Source: Caecitellus pseudoparvulus (lineage: Eukaryota; Bigyra: Bicosoecida). From it: a stretch of DNA of 28,052 nt. A program made the position numbers and the translations under genes. Position 1 is the stretch's first letter. The number at the start of each line of letters is the position of its first letter. Positions 9,651-18,424 of this stretch are shown here, piece by piece. The notes under the pieces are model-generated. The model saw only the letters and a program-made list of their open reading frames with translations. It was not told where the DNA came from and searched no databases. The DNA lies in contig CBFFRQ010000177.1 in assembly GCA_965644315.1 (NCBI GenBank), positions 1 through 28,052 on the forward strand, written 5' to 3'.

Positions 9651-11735
9651 ATGAACGCCCAAGTGGATCAAGTCCTGGGGGTCCTCTTCGTGGAGGGGTG
9701 CCTGAAGCGCAAGCAAGTGCTCGGCCCCAGAACAGGTGTCTTCACTGACATGCCACGTCGGGGTGCCGCACGCACCTTCGAGCTTGGAGGACCCCTGCCC
9801 AAGACTGATCATGATAGTTCATCTTCGGCACGGGACATGTGGCTCGAGGTCTATGGGGAAGCCGCCGAACGGCTGATCCCAGGGCTGAGTGCGGAATTCG
9901 GCAACGCCAATGCGGCCCTGCGCCAGGGACCCACCGGATCGCCAACCATCCTCGTCACGCTCGGAAGTGAGGGTGATTCACCAACAGTGGCACGTCAACT
10001 TCGCATTCTTGCTGCTCAAGAGGACGACTTCGCCATTCGAGTCGGCCAAGGTGGGTTCGTCGCCGTGGCCTACACCAACACCAAGCAGTTCGCATCGGCG
10101 AAGGCGAAAGTGAAGGTGAAGGCCCACCCCACCGCCATCCAAGTGGCCCACCAAGTGACCAAGGAAGCAACCGAAATCGCCTGCCAGTCAGGTGATGTTG
10201 CCAAGGTCATGTGCCTCGTTAGGTCCCACTTCGACCATGGCCCCGTGCCAGCCCAAGCCGTCCGTCCCAGTGTCAGACAATCCGTCCCCTCCGAGGGTGA
10301 TGCACCTGTCGACACCAAGACACCATCGACCTGGACTGACACTCAGCTCGACAAGGCACCGAAGAAGAAGAAGACCCGTCGAGGCAAGCGAGGAAAGGGC
10401 AAGTCAGCCGGACGATCCCTCACCTTCGAGGACGTCTTCATCAAGAACGTCCGGCCACCTGCACCTCGACCAACCTCACCACCTGCCACCCAAGGCTCAC
10501 CCAAAGATACCGTCACCACCCCTGTGGTGCATGCCATGTTGCCTTCATCAAGGGTGCAGCGGGGCGTCGACCGCAAGTGGCCGTCCCCCACCCCGTCGGG
10601 CGAGGCAAGCCCCGAGGTGCACCGGTATCGGCCGTCTGCAGCAGCAGCATGGGAGGTGATCACAAGGGTGGTGCCTCTTCATGACAGTGTGCGGACACCC
10701 GAGCACCTGGCCGAGTACCCCATCAAGCCTGGCCCTCTGGCCGACCTGCTGTCATCGACCCACGTGTACTCTAACGTGGGGGGGCGGGCCTGTGTCCAGG
10801 CCTGTCTCGAGACGGCAGCAGGGGAGAGGGTCTTCGAGGCTGGGGACCTCCTCCTACTCCAGCATGCAGCCACCATCAACGCTGCCCAGCTTGCCTTCAA
10901 GCACATGGTCAGGCAGCTGGAGGGGGTGGTCAGTGACTCGTCCAGCTCGGACATCATGGACGTCGGCCAGAAGCCACCCTCCCCCTTCCGCTCAGACGGG
11001 CAACGGGTGGCCGTCTTCCGCAACATGCTGCACCAGCACTCGCCGGATGACACCTTCCTGGCCCCAGGTACACCACCAGTCCTGCTTCCCGGCCTGCACC
11101 TGCTCATCGACCGCATCAACCAAGGGTACCGTGCCCCAGCCGGGCATGATGACCTTGGCCAGGCCGGCGTCGACCCCAGCCAGGTTGATGAAGAGGGTGA
11201 CCAAGAGGGGCACCTCGACGGAGTGCTGTATGCCTTCGCACTTCGAGAGGTGTGGACCGACAACACGGCCCATCTGCAGCTCATCCTCGTCGACCATGAT
11301 CGAGGCAAGCTGGTGCTGTGGAACCCCGACATCCCTGACCTCCATGACGAGCTGCCCCTGCACAAGTGCATGACCCGGCTGGCAGCCGAAGGCATCAACG
11401 TCTTGTACCGGATCTGGACCACACCCGAGGCGGGCAGTCCAGCACCCTTCCGGGACAGGCTTCGAGGGGCACTCCAGTCTCTCCGAGATGACTTCCCCCC
11501 CCTGCCTCACAAGGCCACCGACGGCACCGTGCACCCCCAGACCCTCATCGCTGGCAAGGGCACAAGGGTGGCCATGCCTCATGGGCGGATGACCCGACAG
11601 CAGGCCGCCACCCTGGAGGCTGAGGTCAAGGACCCCCTCAAGCGGCTGGTGCCTGAAGACGGCGAGGGTCGCCTGCCCAAGGTCAAGGATGTGCCCCACA
11701 TCTCGATCGGGCAGATGGGTGGACGCCTGATGTAA
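9651..11735 (+). CDS. Element B ORF1: gag-like protein with Josephin/papain-like cysteine protease signature
   Basis: An intact frame of 694 aa from the ATG at 9651. The frame is open further upstream but with no better ATG, and element A supports this start. Residues 1-200 form the region shared with element A (QVLGVLF, RRGAARTFELGG). The Lys/Arg tract KKKKTRRGKRGKGK near residue 240 could bind RNA or direct nuclear import, and a Pro/Ser-rich linker follows. The C-terminal half has C381 in GRACVQACLETAAG, H541 in TAHLQLILVD and N558 in LVLWNPD. This Cys-His-Asn order and the local spacing resemble the Josephin deubiquitinase fold (CAQHCLN, then EHW, then FNLNS). All three residues persist in element A. 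The protease call is inference from motifs. The final residues run into ATG-TAA at the position where ORF2 begins in element A. Confidence 0.85.
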   Translation: MNAQVDQVLGVLFVEGCLKRKQVLGPRTGVFTDMPRRGAARTFELGGPLPKTDHDSSSSARDMWLEVYGEAAERLIPGLSAEFGNANAALRQGPTGSPTILVTLGSEGDSPTVARQLRILAAQEDDFAIRVGQGGFVAVAYTNTKQFASAKAKVKVKAHPTAIQVAHQVTKEATEIACQSGDVAKVMCLVRSHFDHGPVPAQAVRPSVRQSVPSEGDAPVDTKTPSTWTDTQLDKAPKKKKTRRGKRGKGKSAGRSLTFEDVFIKNVRPPAPRPTSPPATQGSPKDTVTTPVVHAMLPSSRVQRGVDRKWPSPTPSGEASPEVHRYRPSAAAAWEVITRVVPLHDSVRTPEHLAEYPIKPGPLADLLSSTHVYSNVGGRACVQACLETAAGERVFEAGDLLLLQHAATINAAQLAFKHMVRQLEGVVSDSSSSDIMDVGQKPPSPFRSDGQRVAVFRNMLHQHSPDDTFLAPGTPPVLLPGLHLLIDRINQGYRAPAGHDDLGQAGVDPSQVDEEGDQEGHLDGVLYAFALREVWTDNTAHLQLILVDHDRGKLVLWNPDIPDLHDELPLHKCMTRLAAEGINVLYRIWTTPEAGSPAPFRDRLRGALQSLRDDFPPLPHKATDGTVHPQTLIAGKGTRVAMPHGRMTRQQAATLEAEVKDPLKRLVPEDGEGRLPKVKDVPHISIGQMGGRLM

Positions 11736-12351
11736 GTCACCTGTGGGGGCATACTCCCTGTGCCACACATGACTGAAGCTTTGTGTCGCGACCGACGCAC
11801 ATAGCTGACATCGGACATTGGAAAGTCCAACCCAACCTCACCATCACCAACCCAACATCGATACCAACACATCAGGACTCGGCTCAGTGGAAGGGGAAGG
11901 CACTTGCAGCAAGATCTGTGAGGCCGCCCCCAAACCTGAGCCGAAGGGACAGCCGGGCTGGGTCGTGTGCTTGCATCTCAGCAACACCCAGTCCGTGTCG
12001 AGTCCATATCCTCCAGCCCACACCGCCACCCAAGCCAAGCAAGTCGGGTCTCCACCCCTGGACATCGGACCGAGACGGACGAGACTGGACTGGACGGACA
12101 AGACAAGAGTGGACCGAGACCTGGACCTACACCTCAAGACCATCCCACCGGGGCGGGCGCTGAAGCGCCAAGACAGACGGCGACTTATACAACGGACACG
12201 AGTCTGTGCTAGTCGCAAAGCCGTGCAAGCGGTGCCGTCGTGGTGTCTGTGTCACTGCATTCTGTTGTGGCGCAGGTGGCACCACATGTCCAAGCCCAAG
12301 CTGTACCATGATGTAGCCTGCATGGAGGCAATCTGCAATGCATTGAGTAGC
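11736..12351 (+). other. 3' untranslated region of element B
   Basis: No gene seen. The middle (about 12050-12140) is rich in repeated gga/gac words (gactggactggacggacaag). The last 170 bp are duplicated at 9211-9380, so this tail is what the transposition machinery propagates. It ends caagctgtacc, gaggc and gcaatgcattgag, the same block order as the tail of element A. Confidence 0.7.
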
Positions 12352-12387
12352 TAACCCTAACCCTAACCCTAACCCTAACCCTAACCT
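12352..12387. repeat. Short interstitial telomeric patch
   Basis: About six CCCTAA units, starting taaccc immediately after the element B tail and ending taacct before unique sequence. It is the innermost telomeric remnant and probably marks the chromosome end onto which element B was first attached. Confidence 0.9.
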
Positions 12388-12827
12388 CAATTGCAATAAG
12401 CACTGAAGCTCGCCGCCCTAGCCTCCCACTCCTGCTTCCTTCGACTCCAGGCTGCATTGCACCGTTGACTGGCTCAGCTCACCAAAAAGCAACGCATATT
12501 GGAAGTCGCCGTTCACGAAGGCATGGCTGATCACGCGTGAGGTCTCCAATCCAAATCAAGTGGCATCTTATTATTGAATGGAAACTGCAAGCTTGCTTGT
12601 TTGGTCAGCCCCAATGGCGGTGCAGCCTCGACTTATAAAGGGAAGGCTTGCGCCCTGTCCACGGTGCGACGCGCGTTGAGCCCGGCAAGCTGCTTCGCGT
12701 TGCACATGCTGCACTTGTGCAAGCTCACTGGAAGATGGATGCCATACACAAGGAGAGTCTTGCCGAAAAGCTCCACGGCACTTCAACGGTTGGAGTCGAT
12801 GTCGATGGTTCTGGGCAGCTCTATCGG
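12388..12827. other. Unique sequence between telomeric patch and NTPase gene
   Basis: This 440-bp stretch is the first non-telomeric, non-transposon DNA of the chromosome arm. It lies downstream of the minus-strand NTPase gene and presumably contains its 3' untranslated region. I see no clear polyadenylation signal. A plus-strand acttataaaggg near 12632 looks TATA-like but has no gene to serve. Confidence 0.4.
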
Positions 12828-15800
12828 TCAAGGGCTTTTTCGCGCAGGTGCAGGCATGAAGTCGTCGCCCATCATCACATGCACCAGCGGGGAGTCCAGG
12901 TACTTCGCGCATTGCTCCAAGTACCGTTTGTTTGTCACAAGGTCTGTGTTCGTGATGTACAGCATGTGCACCCGCCACTCTGGCATGCTGACTCCCTCCA
13001 AAGGCTCTGCAGTCACCCTTAGCTTCTTGTACTCGCCACTCCCATGCTCGCAGCCAGCCACTCCAGCAGCACCATCTGCATCACTCTCAGACACCAGCTC
13101 TGCCTTAATCCGCACGTCTGCCTCCAGCAGCTGCAGCCAGGAGTTCACAACAGACATACGCCCCTCTGAGCCCTGTGCACTGGCTGGACCAGAAGTGGGC
13201 GTTTCCCTGTGGCCTACTGCGTGCGGCAGCATCACGCTCCCATCCGTGAGAAGCTCATGACGTGACTCGTGTGAGAGCACCACCTGTGCAATGCCGCGCA
13301 AGGCAGGGGGGACACCCTCAAGTGAGCCTTTCTCAATTGCGTGGGCATACAAGTCGGAGTATGCCACTTCCACAAGCACTGCGTGCTTCACACCCTCTTT
13401 GTCATGATACACCAGCAAGGCGTCGATGCCAGGGTCCTTACCCCATGTATGGATAACCGAGGACTCACCTGGCCCCATGTTGCGCAAGGAAGCCAGCCCA
13501 TCTGCTGGCACCACAGAGCTCTCGAGCCTGACCAGGGTTGGTGGAGCTCCGAGGTCCACCTGCACATCCTTTTGGCCTTTCTTTGCTTTCGACAGATTGA
13601 GCCGCGATTGCAAACAAGTGACATAGAAAAGTGATGGAGGCGACATCACCTCCATCAGCTCCGACGTGCTTTGGTTCTTGGGGTACTCAACGTGCTTCAG
13701 AACCTCCTCGAGAACAAGCATCTGGCCCACACCCAGTGCACGGTGTCCACACACACCAAGCGCCATGAGAGATAGCACATCACGCTCCAAAGTTTCCCTC
13801 TTTGACGGAGAATGGTCCAACAGGTTCGACATTTTGCGCCGGTCGGTACAGTCAAAGTCCCCGAACGTCAGCACCTGCAGCGAAGCATGCCTGGCAGCCA
13901 AGGACGCAAACAGCGCGTTGCCAGCAACAGCTGCGCGAGTCACGTTGATGCGGGACACCATGGAGGCGTGCAAGAGTCCAGAAAGCTGATCCCCGACATG
14001 TACTCCCCATGTGGCCTCTGTGATGGCTGGCCAGGTGAGCTTCTTCAGCATGCCAGTTTCCAGATGCAGTTGTTTCATGCGCCGTTTGAGCATTGACAAT
14101 TGTTTTGTATACTCATTAAAGAGGGCTCCTCTGTGTCCTATACGCTCTAGATCGTGAGAGTAGCGCAAGATAGCGCGCGGGATACTACCAAAGTAAACCA
14201 GCGCTTTCTGGAGCTCACGATCGGTTGGGCTCGCTGGCGCGCAGTCCATCCCTGTGCCTGGCAGCAAAAGCTCTGCATCCGCACCGCTGCGGAGCACTGC
14301 CACCATGGTTTCTATAGTGGTTGGCCCCAGATCGTAGAGCACATCCCACGATTGGCTCTTGAGCGTGGCGTCCATGCTGGAGTCTGTGGAGCATGACATG
14401 ACGCGCATCGTGCCGATGGCTTCATGCTGCCTCTTCCAATCACACCAAGATTCAAGGGCCTTCTTCATAAAGCTCCGCATTCCTCCCCTCGCATACTCAA
14501 GCAAATCATTCGCTTCGTCTACTAACACCACGCGTGGACTGCGCAAAGGTCCCTTGCCTGGAACACCAAACAAACCTTGCAGAGCGTTCATGACTGTCTG
14601 CGGAGACGGCCTTGAAGAGCCCAGCAGGGGAAGCATGTGCGCCTGCAGCTCATGTCCACTCAGAGCGTCCCCTGCGCACATGCTCAATCCCCGCAGGAGC
14701 ATGTCACTTTGACTTCCAACGAATTCGCCGCCATCAGACATGTACAGCACATCAGCCCCGAGGCCCACCGCCGAGATGCTGGCCAGCGATGCCAGAATGA
14801 TGCTCTTGCCGCACCCAGGCACCCCGGTCAGCAAATGCCCTGGGCGCTCGGACACCAACGCTTGTGCACAGCTTGCTAGGAAGGCAATGCGCTCTGGCGT
14901 CCACACGATGCTTAGCGTGCGGACCACTTTGCGCGGCAGCTGCTCTAACGTGCCGTCCAGGCGCGGTCGTACAGCATGCACCTGAACGAAGTCTGAATCG
15001 TTTTGCCCAAACGTCTGTAGTTGCAAGGTCGGTGGTGCGTCCTCGTCAATCGCCGCGCAGATGCCATACTCGTTCTGGTAGTCACAGAACGGAAAACCTG
15101 TGGAGCTCGTGGGTGCAAGGAGCCGAGTTGCGAAGGCGACAACCTCGCCATTTTTGTCCAGCACAGGACTCAATCCAGTGATGCGCACGGTGTCGTGGGG
15201 TGTTTCTTCGCTTCCTGTGGCACTGTCTGGGTCTTTTGCCCCTCCTTCTTGCTCCCTCTGCAGTTCAGCTTTTGCCCTCTCAAACCATTTCAACACCCCG
15301 TCCTTGCCCCTCAGCATCGCTTTTCCCAGATCAAGCTTCCAGCCCAGCACATGCCGCACCGCCCGACGGTGGCCAGCTTCTAGCATGTACTCCTGCCCAG
15401 CTGCACTGTCAAGCAGCACTTCCCGCAGTGGCAGCACCACATTCGAGACACGTGCAGAGGAGAGTGCAGAAGCCCATGCAGCCTCGTCTTCTTTTCTCTT
15501 CTCAGCAGCAGCAGCCTCCCTCTTTGCCCTTTCCTTGGCAGCAGCAGCATCCTCCTTTTCCTCCTTCTTTGCACTCTTCTTTGCATCAGCATCCGCAGCT
15601 GCAGCAAGACTCAACTGCTCAGAGAGGAGGGTGTGCAACTGTCGTTGAAATCGATGCGGTTTCACATTGAAGAGGTATTGAAGGGCCTGGTTGTCCAGTG
15701 TCTTGGCAGGCAGGTAGAGCAGCGTCTTCATGCCCCGCGCCATCTTTCGCTCTGCAGCCTCTCGAGTTGGTCCGTCCAGGTCCCGCAGAAGGCCTGGCAG

Positions 15801-16315
15801 TTCAAGACAAGCTAGTGCCAGAGCTGTTGCGGTAGTTGGGAAGGTTCCCTGCGCCGAGTGCAAGGTTGGACTGTGTCAATGCTTGCAGCGAGACGCGAGC
15901 GGCAAGTGCTGCCACATCAAGCACTTACCCGTGGCAGCTCAGGGGGCAGAAACTCCACGGCCTCGTCCAGCCCAAGATCACGTAGGGCAGTGTGCAGTCC
16001 CCCAGGCTCATACGCAGACGGCGATACCATCGCCTGGAGGACAGAGTCACGGTTCGGCCGCACTTCGCCGCTGCTGCTGAAGTGCGCTGCCCCCGTGCCC
16101 GGCCAGGATCGCCACACCTGAGCAGTTAACGCATATCCTCGTTGTGGAACACGGCCCACTCTGCCTTTCCAGGCATGCGCCACGAAAGCGGCGAATTCGA
16201 CGGAAGAGGCGTGCCGCGAAACGCCGAGTGAAACGCCACCGAGCAAACCGCTCGCAGCGGCACCCCTGAGCGCACTTTGGCATACAGCTGCTGCTGTGCG
16301 AGAAGGGAGTGTCAT
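12828..16315 (-). CDS. Crinkler/RHS-type P-loop NTPase with C-terminal REase-fold candidate, two exons
   Basis: Join of exon 1 (16315-15929) and exon 2 (15848-12828), 1135 aa, starting at the only ATG in the upstream frame. The long exon 2 frame alone begins at a TTG, so it needs the upstream exon. Residues 1-35 are Ala/Arg/Ser-rich without acids (MTLPSRTAAAVCQSALRG), like a mitochondrial presequence. Residues 211-253 are a Lys/Glu/Ala coiled-coil-like stretch. Walker A GVPGCGKS is at 471-478 and Walker B VVLVDEAND has D573-E574. GSIPRAILRY follows in the post-ATPase region, as in RHS proteins. The C-terminus has GIDALLVY (D938) and HAVLVEVAYSD (E956), resembling the PD-(D/E)XK core of Crinkler/RHS effectors, but Ala replaces the usual Lys. 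Such proteins are linked to host-parasite or transposon conflicts, and RHS genes are often subtelomeric. The superfamily call is motif-based inference. Confidence 0.75.
15849..15928 (-). other. Predicted 80-nt spliceosomal intron of the NTPase gene
   Basis: On the minus strand the donor reads CGG|GTAAGTGC and the acceptor reads GGCGCAG|GGA. The intron contains in-frame stops (TGA six bases after GTAAGT, and another at 15878-15876), so unspliced reading ends early. Splicing is phase 0 and joins ELPR to GTFPTTATALAL in frame. The other nearby acceptor (ACACAG, ending 15871) would leave the frame off by one. Confidence 0.65.
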
Positions 16316-16890
16316 AATTCGGAGAGTATGCCAGAGTAGTTGTGCCGGGCGCACCGGTGCTCGATGCGAAGGTCCACTGGGTGTGGGCTTGTGCTGACAG
16401 GTGAACCGCAGCACTGTTCAAAACTCCCAGTCCCTTGAGATGCTGACAGGCGAGCTTGCATACGTCTCTCACGGCCAAAGCTTGCGTTTTGGGGTTGTGA
16501 GATGACAAGCACATTCCAATTGTGGGCGAATTGTGTGTGTTTGGTTGCACAGTTGTTGCTTGCGAGTCTGGCCTTGCGCTTGCCGCTTGGCTCTGATGCT
16601 TGGGCGTGCTACATGTGAGCATCACTTCTAAACCTCCCGCTCAGGCCAGTCTGGTTAATTTAAATGCCAAGAGGAATCTGACGAAATACCTTTGCCAACC
16701 TGGAGGCCGATATGGGCACGGTGCATTCAAACGGCGGAGAAACGGGGAACATGCCCGCGCCTGGCGCCGCCTTCACCTGGACAACAGCCCCTTGGCTGCT
16801 GATCGTCACCACGTTGACCTCGTGCAGCATCGACACAAGTCTGGATCACAGTGTCGTCGAGGAAGTCGAGCTCGACGCGTTGAACAGGTC
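16316..16890. other. Intergenic region upstream of the NTPase gene
   Basis: This 575-bp stretch lies between the NTPase start and the stop of the upstream ankyrin-like gene, both on the minus strand. It should hold the NTPase promoter and the ankyrin gene 3' untranslated region. I see no TATA box close to the start and no coding frame with recognisable content. Confidence 0.4.
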
Positions 16891-17901
16891 CTACCGCAGC
16901 TTCTGTCTGCGATCCCCACCGACGACCGCCTTGACAAACGAGCCAAATTTCCCGCTACACGCGGCACGCACATCAATGGCTCGTTCACCTGATAGACTCA
17001 GTAGCTCGCGGATGATGTGGAACTGGCCGCTTGTGCATGCCAGTACAAAGCCCGCTTCGCGTAACTTGCTGTCTCCAGCATGCACATCTATGTACCTGTC
17101 ACCAGTAAGGCTCAGCAGCTCGCGGACAACCTCAATTTGGCCATGACCACAAGCGGCTACGAAGCCCCCTTCTGCCATGTCCCCTGCCTTGGCATGCACA
17201 TCAATGTACCTGTTACCAGTCAGGCTCAGCAGCTCGCGGACAACCTTGATGTGACCATGAGCACAAGCGGCTATGAAGCCTCCTTCCATCAGGCTCCCCA
17301 CCTTTGCGTGCACATCAATGTACCTGTCCCCAGTCAGGCTCAGAAGCTTGCGGACGACGCCAACATGGCCGCCCAAGCATGCACCAATGAAGCCACCCTC
17401 TGGCATTCCATTCATACTCGCGTGCACGTCAACGTCCCTGTCACCCGTCAGGCTAAGTAACTCGTGGAGCACGCCGACGTGGCCATGAGCGCATGCGAGT
17501 CTGAAGCCGGCTTCCGGCCCGTTGGCGTCCTTGGCATGGACGTCCACCTCCTTGTCGCCTGTGAGCTTGAGGAGCTCGCGGACGACACACGCGTGGCCAT
17601 TCTCACAAGCACGTCGAAAGGCCACTTCTGGCCCGTCACTATCAGCTTGGCTCACAGTGACTGCGCGCTTGCCGGTGAGGGCCAGGAGTTCGCACACGAT
17701 GTGCACGTGGCCTTGTGCGCAGGCGACTTGGAAACCCGTTTCCAGACCATCGGCATCCTTGGAGAAGGTTCCCGCTTTCCCATAAACCTCTTCCATCGTA
17801 CTTGCATCTACGCTTGTCCATGAAAAGGCGAGGTCGGCGTCAGCAGCGGCGCTGCCCTTGCTTCTGCCCCTCTTCGGCCGTGGAGATGGGAGATCAAGCA
17901 A

Positions 17902-18067
17902 TTCTGCTGGACGCTCGAGCGGGTGGTGTGGTGTTTTGAATGCATTGTTGCCAATGCATCCTTGCCGGACCGCCCGACACCACGGTGACCCCGCGCTCGG
18001 CACCGGCGTGCCGCAGTCGGCGGGGTCCCGTACCCGGTGGCCCCAGGGTGTCAAGGCGTCCATCCCA
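17902..18067 (-). repeat. Split direct repeat B2 (3' terminal)
   Basis: 166 bp, identical by eye to 18253-18418. On the minus strand it starts TGGGATGGACGCC and ends CGTCCAGCAGAA, followed directly by the host codon TTG. Confidence 0.93.
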
Positions 18068-18085
18068 AGGAGGGAAGAAGGAAAA

Positions 18086-18252
18086 AAAAGAAAAAGGAAG
18101 CGGGCGAAGTCAGGGAGGAAGGTTAGAGGGGGCATCGACGTGAGGGTCTGAGGATGGGAGGCGAGGTGAAGAGTGCGCCCCAGGCGACACTGCCCCGCCT
18201 CCCTCCCTGCAGAACCCCCGCTTGCCACCCCCTGCGGGGGAGGCAACAGCAG
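18086..18252 (-). repeat. Split direct repeat A2 (internal)
   Basis: 167 bp, identical by eye to the 5' terminal copy at 23712-23878. It abuts B1 with no gap and is separated from B2 by 18 nt (18068-18085, purine-rich). The B1-A2 junction (CAGCAGAA|CTGCTG) is the natural place for the circularising recombination site. Confidence 0.93.
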
Positions 18253-18418
18253 TTCTGCTGGACGCTCGAGCGGGTGGTGTGGTGTTTTGAATGCATTGTT
18301 GCCAATGCATCCTTGCCGGACCGCCCGACACCACGGTGACCCCGCGCTCGGCACCGGCGTGCCGCAGTCGGCGGGGTCCCGTACCCGGTGGCCCCAGGGT
18401 GTCAAGGCGTCCATCCCA
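18253..18418 (-). repeat. Split direct repeat B1 (internal)
   Basis: 166 bp, identical by eye to B2. It begins 7 bp after the stop of the tyrosine recombinase frame and probably forms part of the 3' untranslated region of the element's RNA. Confidence 0.93.
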
Positions 18419-18424
18419 CATCAT

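Larger units (their letters stand above)
9425..12351 (+). mobile_element. Element B: ORF1-only telomere-associated retrotransposon
   Basis: A 2.9-kb unit with the same 5' end as element A, an intact ORF1, a 616-bp 3' untranslated region and a tail that joins CCCTAA repeats as gagtagc then taaccc. No endonuclease or reverse transcriptase sequence lies in it. ORF1 ends at ATG-TAA, exactly where element A begins ORF2, so B could derive from a full element by loss of ORF2. With only an intact gag-like gene it would need reverse transcriptase in trans, as HeT-A of Drosophila does. Confidence 0.85.

Noticed and set aside
12571-13260. Several open frames at the 3' end of the NTPase gene
   Set aside because: They lie antisense to or downstream of a much longer frame with motifs, and none has recognisable content.
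15861-15871. NTPase start at TTG 15863, or splice acceptor ending at 15871
   Set aside because: TTG is an unlikely eukaryotic start, and the ACACAG acceptor would join exon 1 out of frame. The GCGCAG acceptor ending at 15849 keeps the frame.
16285-16306. A 19-bp match (gctgctgctgtgcgagaag) between the NTPase first exon and element A ORF1 near 1419-1437
   Set aside because: Part of it is a GCT run and similarity does not extend on either side, so shared origin is not supported.
16891-18414. A single 507-codon minus-strand gene
   Set aside because: Its first 171 codons are the retrotransposon repeats B1, A2 and B2. Only the part from 17901 down is ankyrin-like host sequence.
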